Shown: piece after piece, positions 42,054-49,286 of the stretch
Layout: every line of letters begins with the position of its first letter
Position numbering within the stretch: the stretch's first letter is position 1
Source of the DNA: Streptomyces sp. XY006
GTDB taxonomy: Bacteria > Actinomycetota > Actinomycetes > Streptomycetales > Streptomycetaceae
Assembly (NCBI RefSeq): GCF_002237655.1
Contig: NZ_NOKT01000034.1
Coordinates: 1 to 64,000, forward strand
Reading direction: 5' to 3'
DNA length: 64,000 nt
Notes under the pieces: model-generated
What the model was told of the DNA's origin: nothing
Databases searched by the model: none
What the model saw: only the letters and a program-made list of their open reading frames with translations
Program-made: the position numbers and the translations under genes

Positions 42054-42069
42054 ATTGGTGTAGACCAGT
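42054..42069. promoter_or_regulatory. dre site of dasA
   Basis: ATTGGTGTAGACCAGT; core TGGTGTAGACCA (42056-42067), 11 of 12 to the DasR consensus, in the 311-base gap between divergent dasA and dasR. Confidence 0.88.
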
Positions 42070-42201
42070 ACGGGGAGCTTGGCCCAGGCCAACCAGCCTG
42101 TCAAGGCTCGCGAGAAGGCTCTGACCAGCCGTTATGCGACCTACATATGCAGGAACCTTTAAGTAAGAAGCCAGCGAAAACCCGCTTGCACAGGCCATAC
42201 T

Positions 42202-42235
42202 TCAGGTAGACCACTTGTCATGGTGGACTAGACCA
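42202..42235. promoter_or_regulatory. dre site(s) at the dasR promoter
   Basis: TGGACTAGACCA (42224-42235) is an 11 of 12 dre, 62-73 bases before dasR. A half-site AGGTAGACCACTT (42204-42216) lies just upstream. This implies DasR autoregulation; the rest of the dasA-dasR gap shows AT-rich promoter-like sequence (42130-42180). Confidence 0.8.
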
Positions 42236-42296
42236 AACAAGGCGCCGACGGTATACAAGTGAGATCGTTCGGCGGACCGAGCCGGGAAGGCGGAGC

Positions 42297-43061
42297 ATGA
42301 GCACCGACGTCAGCAGTGCGGAGAACGAGAACGGGGTGCCCGTCCGTACCGCACGTGTGCCCAAGTACTACCGCCTGAAGAAGCACCTGCTCGACATGAC
42401 GGAGACCCAGGCGCCCGGCACGCCCGTCCCGCCCGAGCGCACCCTCGCGGCGGAGTTCGACACCTCCCGCACGACCGTGCGCCAGGCGCTGCAGGAACTC
42501 GTCGTCGAGGGCCGGCTGGAACGCATCCAGGGCAAGGGCACCTTCGTCGCCAAGCCGAAGGTCTCGCAGGCCCTGCAACTGACCTCCTACACCGAGGACA
42601 TGCGCGCCCAGGGCCTGGAGCCGACCTCGCAGCTGCTGGACATCGGCTACATCACCGCCGACGACCGGCTCGCCGGGCTGCTCGACATCACGCCGGGCGG
42701 GCGCGTGCTGCGCATCGAGCGCCTGCGCATGGCCAACGGCGAGCCCATGGCCATCGAGACCACCCACCTCAGCGCGAAGCGCTTCCCCGCCCTGCGCCGG
42801 TCCCTGGTGAAGTACACGTCCCTCTACACCGCGCTCGCCGAGGTCTACGACGTCCATCTCGCCGAGGCCGAGGAGACCATCGAGACGTCCCTGGCCACCC
42901 CGCGCGAGGCCGGCCTGCTCGGCACGGACGTCGGTCTGCCGATGCTGATGCTCTCCCGGCACTCGCTGGACCGCGACGGCCAGCCGGTGGAGTGGGTGCG
43001 GTCGGTCTACCGGGGCGACCGGTACAAGTTCGTGGCCCGCCTGAAGCGCCCCCAGGACTGA
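42297..43061 (+). CDS. dasR: GntR/HutC-family global regulator DasR
   Basis: A 254-residue regulator. GntR winged helix at ~25-90 (VPPERTLAAEFDTSRTTVRQ, LQELVVEGRLERIQGKGTFV) and a UTRA ligand domain at ~100-245 (RIERLRMANGEPMAIETTHL). It binds GlcN-6-P/GlcNAc-6-P, which releases it from dre sites. Controls GlcNAc uptake, chitinases and antibiotic production. Divergent from its targets dasABC. Confidence 0.97.
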   Translation: MSTDVSSAENENGVPVRTARVPKYYRLKKHLLDMTETQAPGTPVPPERTLAAEFDTSRTTVRQALQELVVEGRLERIQGKGTFVAKPKVSQALQLTSYTEDMRAQGLEPTSQLLDIGYITADDRLAGLLDITPGGRVLRIERLRMANGEPMAIETTHLSAKRFPALRRSLVKYTSLYTALAEVYDVHLAEAEETIETSLATPREAGLLGTDVGLPMLMLSRHSLDRDGQPVEWVRSVYRGDRYKFVARLKRPQD

Positions 43062-43191
43062 CCGGCCCGCGACGGGACTCCGGTTTCTTTTGGGTACCGC
43101 ATTGCGGACGAGGGGTTCCGCTGCCGCCGCACCCTGACCTAGATTGCCTGCGCATTGCCCAGGTGATCACTCGAGGGGACGGAGCCGCCTG

Positions 43192-43458
43192 ATGTCGCAA
43201 CCCCCACAAGTCAGCAGAGGACCGGTGGTGACGCCGATGCGCGTCGTCATCGCCGTCTGTCTCATAGCGCCCTTCATCGCCATGCTGTGGGTCGGCTCGT
43301 ACGCGAAGACCGACCCGGCCTTCATCGGCATCCCGTTCTTCTACTGGTACCAGATGGCGTGGGTGCTGATCTCCACGGCACTGACGATGATCGCTTTCAA
43401 GCTGTGGCAGCGTGACCAGCGCGCCCGCTCGGCCGCGAAGGGCGGTGCGTCGGAGTGA
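43192..43458 (+). CDS. DUF3311 small membrane protein
   Basis: An 88-residue protein starting MSQPPQVSRGPVVTPMR. Two membrane helices (VIAVCLIAPFIAMLWVGSY; YQMAWVLISTALTMIAF) and a short basic tail. It is of the DUF3311 type that precedes sodium/solute symporters and may be an accessory subunit. Its TGA overlaps the symporter GTG (GTGA). Confidence 0.88.
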   Translation: MSQPPQVSRGPVVTPMRVVIAVCLIAPFIAMLWVGSYAKTDPAFIGIPFFYWYQMAWVLISTALTMIAFKLWQRDQRARSAAKGGASE

Positions 43459-45083
43459 AGGACGGCGTGAACGGCGTCGCACTCGCCGTCTTCATCTTCT
43501 TCTTCCTGGCCGTCACGGTCATGGGCTTCCTCGCCGCGCGCTGGCGCAAGGCCGAGAACGAGCACAGCCTGGACGAATGGGGCCTGGGCGGCCGCTCGTT
43601 CGGCACCTGGATCACCTGGTTCCTGCTCGGCGGCGACCTGTACACGGCGTACACCTTCGTGGCCGTGCCGGCGGCGATCTACGCGGCGGGCGCCGCGGGC
43701 TTCTTCGCGGTGCCCTACACGATCCTGGTCTACCCGCTGATCTTCACGTTCCTGCCGCGCCTGTGGTCGGTCTCCCACAAGCACGGCTACGTGACGACCT
43801 CCGACTTCGTGCGCGGCCGTTTCGGCTCCAAGGGCCTGTCCCTTGCGGTGGCGCTGACCGGCATCCTGGCGACGATGCCCTACATCGCGCTGCAACTGGT
43901 CGGCATCCAGGCCGTGCTGGACGTGATGGGCGTCGGCGGCGGCGAGAACACCAACTGGTTCATCAAGGACCTGCCGCTGCTGATCGCCTTCGGCGTGCTG
44001 GCCGCCTACACCTACTCGTCGGGTCTGCGGGCGCCCGCGCTCATCGCGTTCGTGAAGGACACGCTGATCTACATCGTCATCGCGGTGGCGATCATCTACA
44101 TCCCGATCAAACTGGGCGGCTTCGACGACATCTTCGCCAAGGCGGGCGACGCGTTCAGCCAGACCAACCCGGCGACGGGCGCGCCGCGCGGTGCGCTGAC
44201 ACCGCCGGAGGCGGGCCAGTGGACCTACGCCACGCTGGCGTTGGGCTCCGCCCTGGCGTTGTTCATGTACCCGCACTCGATCACGGCGACGCTGTCCTCC
44301 AAGAGCCGTGAGGTGATCCGCCGCAACACCACGATCCTGCCGCTGTACTCGCTGATGCTGGGCCTGCTCGCCCTGCTCGGCTTCATGGCGATCGCGGCCG
44401 GCATCAAGGTGCAGAACGGCCAGCTGGCGATCCCGCAGCTGTTCGAGACGATGTTCCCGGACTGGTTCGCGGGTGTGGCGTTCGCGGCGATCGGCATCGG
44501 CGCGCTGGTGCCGGCGGCCATCATGTCCATCGCTGCCGCGAACCTCTTCACGCGCAACATCTACAAGGACTTCATCAAGCCGGATGCCACGCCCGCGCAG
44601 GAGACCAAGGTCTCCAAGCTGGTGTCCCTGCTGGTGAAGGTGGGCGCGCTGGTCTTCGTCCTCACCATGGACAAGACGGTCGCCATCAACTTCCAGCTGC
44701 TGGGCGGCATCTGGATCCTGCAGACCTTCCCGGCCCTGGTGGGCGGCCTGTTCACCCGCTGGTTCCACCGCTGGGCGCTGCTCGCCGGCTGGGCGGTCGG
44801 CATGGTCTACGGCACGGTCGCCGCGTACGGCGTCGCCTCGCCCACGCAGAAGCACTTCGGCGGCTCCTCCAAGGAGATCCCCGGCATCGGCGAGATCGGC
44901 TACATCGGCCTCACGGCGTTCGTGCTGAACGTGGTGGTGACGGTGGTCCTGACGTTCGTCCTCAAGGCCGTGAAGGCCCCCGACGGCATCGACGAGACCA
45001 AGCCGGAGGACTACACGGCCGACGCGGGCGACCCCGGGGTGCAGGTGGAGCTTCCGCCGGCCACGGCGGGCACCTCGCACTGA
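43455..45083 (+). CDS. Sodium:solute symporter (monocarboxylate MctP-like)
   Basis: A 542-residue SSS-family transporter, GTG start in the GTGA overlap. About 13 helices; signature segments DEWGLGGRSFGTWITWFLLG and ITATLSSKSREVIRRNTTIL, and IGIGALVPAAIMSIAAANLF. Paired with DUF3311, as in monocarboxylate/acetate permeases. The exact substrate is unproven. The C-terminal ~40 residues are acidic and cytosolic. Confidence 0.9.
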   Translation: MKDGVNGVALAVFIFFFLAVTVMGFLAARWRKAENEHSLDEWGLGGRSFGTWITWFLLGGDLYTAYTFVAVPAAIYAAGAAGFFAVPYTILVYPLIFTFLPRLWSVSHKHGYVTTSDFVRGRFGSKGLSLAVALTGILATMPYIALQLVGIQAVLDVMGVGGGENTNWFIKDLPLLIAFGVLAAYTYSSGLRAPALIAFVKDTLIYIVIAVAIIYIPIKLGGFDDIFAKAGDAFSQTNPATGAPRGALTPPEAGQWTYATLALGSALALFMYPHSITATLSSKSREVIRRNTTILPLYSLMLGLLALLGFMAIAAGIKVQNGQLAIPQLFETMFPDWFAGVAFAAIGIGALVPAAIMSIAAANLFTRNIYKDFIKPDATPAQETKVSKLVSLLVKVGALVFVLTMDKTVAINFQLLGGIWILQTFPALVGGLFTRWFHRWALLAGWAVGMVYGTVAAYGVASPTQKHFGGSSKEIPGIGEIGYIGLTAFVLNVVVTVVLTFVLKAVKAPDGIDETKPEDYTADAGDPGVQVELPPATAGTSH

Positions 45084-45160
45084 GCCGGGCACCGGACTGG
45101 CCGTGCATGAGCCGGACACCGGACGGGCCGTGCACTGAGCCGGGCACCGGACGGGCCGTC
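45081..45160. repeat. 27-28-bp tandem repeat, three copies beginning at the symporter stop codon
   Basis: TGAGCCGGGCACCGGACTGG-type units start at 45081, 45108 and 45136; the first includes the TGA stop. Near-identical copies differ at a few positions. Confidence 0.85.
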
Positions 45161-45201
45161 GGAGAGGCATCCGGCGGCCCGTCGGCGTCCCCGGCGCGGC
45201 G

Positions 45202-48200
45202 CTAGTCGCGGGTGCGGGTGGCCATCTCGTCCCAGAAGCGGTCCAGTTCCCGGACGCGCATGCTCACCCAGGGTGGCGTCTTGCGGCGCAGCAGCCGGGG
45301 GAACCAGCGGCGCAGGCGCCCGGGCAGCAGGGCCTGCTGCTGGCGGCAGAACGGCTCCCGGATCTCTCCCCGGGGCACACCCCTGGGCGGGTACGGGCAG
45401 AGCTGGAACTTGCAGTCCGGCAGGCAGGTGGTGCCGGGTGCGGGCGGCGCGGCCGTACCGACCCGCGCGCCGGGCTGCAGCGGCTCACGGTTCTCGCGCA
45501 GGCACGGCGGCAGCGGCCTGCCGGACTGCTCCGAACGGATCATCCGCTCCTCCACCTCGCCGGGCTTTCCGTCCCGTTCGATGAGGTTCAGCAGCACGAG
45601 CACGTCCGCGACGAGACGCTGGGCCCGTCCGTCGAGGGTGCTCCAGCCGACCGACGGCGGGATCCACAGGTTGTGCTTGCGGTATCCGCCGGAGTCGATG
45701 GCGCGGGATCCGATGTTGTCGGCCACACCCTTCTCGTCGATCCACAGGAAACGCTCGGGCTGCCCGGTCTCCAGGGCGAGGGCCACCAGGTCGCCCGCCT
45801 CGGCGACGAACGGGTGCAGCAGCCGCCGCGGCGAGCTGCCGTTCGCTCCGGGCGGCCGGTTCACCGTGCCGGCCATGGCCAGCCAGCGCTGCACGGTCTG
45901 CACCGCCGTGGCGCCGCCGATCGTCGGGACCGGCTCATGCGAACGGTCGTGATTCCCGTTCTGCCGGGCCGTGAGGAAGCCGTCCCCCTCGTGCCGGCCC
46001 GCCCGGTCCGGGAGCCGCCACAGACACAGCGCCTGCAACAGGCTGAGCTGCGCGTACCAGCAACGGGACTGCTGCAGGACGGTCTCCGCCTGCCGGATCA
46101 GATCGACCCGCCGTCCGGGGTCCGTGTGCGGATGACGCCGGCGCCGGTTGGCCGCGTACTTGAAGCCCTGGGCCAGCGCCGCCTCAAGGGCGAGCGGCAG
46201 GTCGGGGCTGCCGCCCGTGTGGGCCGGGTCGAGGTGGCGCAGCCACTTGGTGAGGCGCTCCTCGGCCTCTCCGCGATGGGAGTCGTCGACCGACCCCAGC
46301 AGCATGGGCAGCATCCAGGCGCGCATCACGAACTCCCGCAGCAGCTCGACGCGGTGCCTCTCGTACTGCCGGTTGAACTCCTCCCGCTCGGCCTGCAACC
46401 GGGCGACGGACGCGTCGGACGCTTCTCGCGCACGGACGGATCTGGCCCGGCCCATGCGCACGGTCCACGCCTCGAACTCCCGCGTCCGCTCGGCCTTCAT
46501 CTCGCGGACCTTGGCGTTGTACTCCCCTATGGGGTCGCTGTTGAGACCGACCCACTTGCGGATCACGGCGAACGCCTCGTTGCCGCCGTTGCCGAATTCC
46601 TGAGCGGCGGCCAGACGTATGGAGTACGAGGGCTCCGCTATGCCCACCCGGAGGAGCTGCTCGTACATGGGCGTGGTGTCGATCTTCTTCGAGGCCCCCT
46701 CCAGCGCCGCGCCCAGCTGCCTGAGCAGCCTCAGCTTCGCGTCCTCCAGTGAGCTCTGGTCCCCCTTGATGCGGGGCCAGTCGTCCGACACCCGCTCGAT
46801 GATGCCGCTCAGCCGTCCGGCGTCGGCCTCCACGCTCTCGACCTCCAGGGCGGCCGCGTACAGATCGAGGGTCTTCGGGTCGTCCGGTCGCTGCCGAGCG
46901 GCCGCGCAGAGCCTCTCGGAGGGGGCGCGCCCGAGCACGGGGACCCGTCGCAGCAACTCCTCCCTGCCCACCGGGAGTCCGAACCGGTTCATGCCGTCCC
47001 GGGCGGAACGGTCCGCGGACCGGCGACGGGACATCAGCACCAGGGCCACGAGGAGCTCACGCCCGGGTCCGGGCGGCTGCAGCGCCTGTCCGATCAGCTC
47101 GTACGCGTCGGCCTCCTCCAGCCCGCTCAGCAGCCGGAAGCCGAAGTAGGCCTGCAGGATGCTGTGCGGGAAGCGCGCCCTCTTCTCGAAGCCCTCCAGC
47201 AGCCCCAGCTTGTCCGCGTTGCCCACCAGCCGGGCGAGCACGGCGTGCGACTGGGTCATGTTCCCCTTGTGCAGCCGCTTGCTCTCCTCGTCGCCGAGCG
47301 CGGCGCACAGCGCGGTCCAGATCCGTTCCCGGTGCCACTCGGTGAAGGCGTCCCCCCGCTCGCCGTACCGGTCGGGTGCCCGCGCCCTGGTCCACAGATG
47401 CCCTGCCCGGATTCGCGCGTTCCGCGCCCGGCTGGGGTGGACGTCCTCGCCGAGCAGCTCGGCGAAGTCCACTTCCAGTTTGTCCTGCAGCAGCCCGACG
47501 CAGGCCAGGGCGGAGACCACCGCGAGGGTGTCCCGGCGCTCCTGCGGCGTCAGGGCGACGTTCTCGCGCAGCCGGCCCTCCTCCAGGGAGCGGGACCAGG
47601 TGTCCAGCAGCCACAGCCTGAGGGTGCTGCGGTCCCGGCTGCGGGTGTTCAGGCGTTTCGGGTCGTCGGTCGGCCGGTCGCGCTCCAGGGCTCCGTGCTG
47701 GTGCAGTTCACGGGCGATCTGCAGATAGACGGGCGACTCGGTCACCTCCGCCGTCTCCACGATCCAGTCCACGCGGCGCTCGTCCGTCTCCGGCACGGAG
47801 TCCTTGACGAAGCGCAACGCCTCCTCCTCGCTGAGCGGTTCCAGCTCCACGATCGCGGCGGGCGTGGTGTCCAGCGGGGTGTGCGGCCGGGAGGCGATGA
47901 CCACCGGGAGCCGCTCCTCGTGGGCGCGCTCGATGGCACGGCGGATGATGTTGTCCCGGTTCTGCTGCAAGCTGCCGTCGAGCAGCGCCTCTTCGAGGCC
48001 GTCGGCGAGCACGACCAGCTTGTCGTCGGCGAGCAGTTGCTGCCACACCCGGTCGATCTTGGTGCGCGACAGGATGCCCTGGGGCGCCTCCTCGACGAAA
48101 CGCCGCTTGGCCATGCGCTCGAAGTTCAGGTCGGTTTCGCCGTCGGCGTCCCGCAGCCGGATCGGCACGGGCACCGCGCGCTCCTTGGCCAGGAGTTCGG

Positions 48201-48624
48201 TGAGCCGTACCAGGACCGCGGTCTTTCCCGTGCCGACACCGCCCACGAGCAGATAGGGCCGGCGGGTCGTGCGCTGCCGCAGCCGTTGGGCGATGACCTG
48301 GGCGAGCTCCTCGCGGCCCACGATCTGAATGGGGTCCTGTCCGGCGGTGAGCACGAGTCCGTGGGGGTTCTTGCGCGCCTTCGCCAGGTACCGCCGCTTG
48401 TTCCAGCTGTACCACCAGAACAGGAAGAGCGCGGCGGCGACCGAGGCGGTGAGGACCGGACCGATGAACCGCACCAGGGCCTCGACGCCCGGGTCCTTCT
48501 GCCATCTCTCGACCGGGGTCTCCCCGGTGACCGCCAGCATGTGCACGCCGGCCCCGATCCAGCCGAAGACCACGAGCGCGCCCACCGCCCAGACGGCCCG
48601 GACGAGGTTGGTGTAGGGAACCAT
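45202..48624 (-). CDS. Large membrane-anchored NACHT/STAND-like P-loop NTPase
   Basis: An 1140-residue protein (MVPYTNLVRAVWAVGALVVF; GTG three codons upstream is possible). Two N-terminal membrane helices (~6-32 and 49-74), a basic stretch, then a NACHT-like NTPase: VGREELAQVI, Walker A GGVGTGKTA (~128-136), Walker B KLVVLADGLEE (~202-212) and sensor-like PVVIASRPHTP. A long helical region follows, with a coiled coil near 640-700. A C-terminal cysteine cluster (Cys1041, 1067, 1071, 1076, 1093; CLPDCKFQLCPYPP) may bind Zn or Fe-S. Not a member of any pathway around it; looks accessory. Defence or signalling roles are inference. Confidence 0.8.
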   Translation of the reverse strand: MVPYTNLVRAVWAVGALVVFGWIGAGVHMLAVTGETPVERWQKDPGVEALVRFIGPVLTASVAAALFLFWWYSWNKRRYLAKARKNPHGLVLTAGQDPIQIVGREELAQVIAQRLRQRTTRRPYLLVGGVGTGKTAVLVRLTELLAKERAVPVPIRLRDADGETDLNFERMAKRRFVEEAPQGILSRTKIDRVWQQLLADDKLVVLADGLEEALLDGSLQQNRDNIIRRAIERAHEERLPVVIASRPHTPLDTTPAAIVELEPLSEEEALRFVKDSVPETDERRVDWIVETAEVTESPVYLQIARELHQHGALERDRPTDDPKRLNTRSRDRSTLRLWLLDTWSRSLEEGRLRENVALTPQERRDTLAVVSALACVGLLQDKLEVDFAELLGEDVHPSRARNARIRAGHLWTRARAPDRYGERGDAFTEWHRERIWTALCAALGDEESKRLHKGNMTQSHAVLARLVGNADKLGLLEGFEKRARFPHSILQAYFGFRLLSGLEEADAYELIGQALQPPGPGRELLVALVLMSRRRSADRSARDGMNRFGLPVGREELLRRVPVLGRAPSERLCAAARQRPDDPKTLDLYAAALEVESVEADAGRLSGIIERVSDDWPRIKGDQSSLEDAKLRLLRQLGAALEGASKKIDTTPMYEQLLRVGIAEPSYSIRLAAAQEFGNGGNEAFAVIRKWVGLNSDPIGEYNAKVREMKAERTREFEAWTVRMGRARSVRAREASDASVARLQAEREEFNRQYERHRVELLREFVMRAWMLPMLLGSVDDSHRGEAEERLTKWLRHLDPAHTGGSPDLPLALEAALAQGFKYAANRRRRHPHTDPGRRVDLIRQAETVLQQSRCWYAQLSLLQALCLWRLPDRAGRHEGDGFLTARQNGNHDRSHEPVPTIGGATAVQTVQRWLAMAGTVNRPPGANGSSPRRLLHPFVAEAGDLVALALETGQPERFLWIDEKGVADNIGSRAIDSGGYRKHNLWIPPSVGWSTLDGRAQRLVADVLVLLNLIERDGKPGEVEERMIRSEQSGRPLPPCLRENREPLQPGARVGTAAPPAPGTTCLPDCKFQLCPYPPRGVPRGEIREPFCRQQQALLPGRLRRWFPRLLRRKTPPWVSMRVRELDRFWDEMATRTRD

Positions 48625-48975
48625 CTGCGCCACTTCTTGGGGCGGGTGGAGCCGCGGCGGGCCTCCAGCCGGATGGTCAGACTGTGCCAGCAGCCGACGC
48701 CGGTACGGCGGATCCGCCCCGCCATCCGACGCGCGTCCAGCGTCGCCATCGGGGCGTTGCGCGGACGCTCCTTGCCGGGGGTACGGCGGACGACCCTCGT
48801 CATGGTGCCACCTCCCTCCGAGCGCGATGTTCCGGTACGGAGGACCTGGTGGGTGCGGCACCTACCTCCATGGAAGCACTCTGGGCAGCCCCCGCAACCG
48901 GTGGCGGCGGGTTCCGGAGACCGTCTCCGGAACCGGTGCGGCGCCCTGCGGGAGATCACTCTCCTCATCTGACAG
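48625..48975. other. Intergenic region upstream of the nrd leader
   Basis: About 350 bases between the divergent NACHT-like gene and the nrdA leader. Open frames continue on both strands but show no domain. It must contain the promoter of the NACHT-like gene. Confidence 0.5.
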
Positions 48976-49045
48976 TTGACACTCCGAAACCAGCGCGACA
49001 CAACATCTGGGGGTGGCATCCGAACCCGGCACAAGATGTATGCTC
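48976..49045 (+). promoter_or_regulatory. nrdA promoter region with candidate NrdR boxes
   Basis: TTGACA at 48976-48981. Two NrdR-box-like words, ACACAACATCTGG (48998-49010) and CACAAGATGTATG (49030-49042), have centres ~32 bases apart, about three helical turns, the spacing usual for paired NrdR boxes. No -10 is convincing. Boxes are called from memory of the consensus. Confidence 0.4.
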
Positions 49046-49170
49046 ATGCTCGCTGTCGCCGCAGGGGAATCCGGTGCGAATCCGGAACTGTCCCGCAACG
49101 GTGTACTTGTGCATGTTCCGTGCGCAAGCGTCAGTCCGAGGACCTGCCGACAGTGCACCCGGCCACCCGG
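49035..49170 (+). promoter_or_regulatory. Cobalamin (B12) riboswitch controlling nrdAB
   Basis: The B12 aptamer core is plain: GGGGAATCCGGTGCGAATCC, then GGAACTGTCCCGCAACGGT and GTCAGTCCGAGGACCTGCCG. In Streptomyces a B12 riboswitch shuts off class I RNR when B12 allows the class II NrdJ enzyme to work. It ends ~115 bases before the nrdA GTG. Confidence 0.9.
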
Positions 49171-49246
49171 CCGGTGTGCCTGACGTCCGGGCCTCGTGGA
49201 ATGGGCCGGTGGACGCGGCGCCGCGTGCGCTCGTGTGCTGCCCCTG

Positions 49247-49280
49247 CCCTCGGCGAGGCCCCGTGCCGAGCGAGGGAGAG
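49247..49280 (+). promoter_or_regulatory. Putative riboswitch expression platform sequestering the nrdA SD
   Basis: CCCTCG (49247-49252) can pair with CGAGGG (49271-49276), covering the GAGGGAGAG ribosome site. Alternatively CTCGGC (49249-49254) pairs with GCCGAG (49265-49270), leaving the site free. The two stems are mutually exclusive. Fits translational control. Confidence 0.5.
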
Positions 49281-49286
49281 CCCCAC

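Noticed and set aside
42139..42198. Upstream start for dasA at 42198
   Set aside because: Would place the dre inside the coding region and bury the lipoprotein signal; the GTG at 41985 has a strong ribosome site.
48625..48861. 79-codon N-terminal extension of the NACHT-like protein
   Set aside because: Low-complexity, Pro/Arg-rich; the membrane segment and natural start are at 48624. Alternative starts upstream cannot be excluded.
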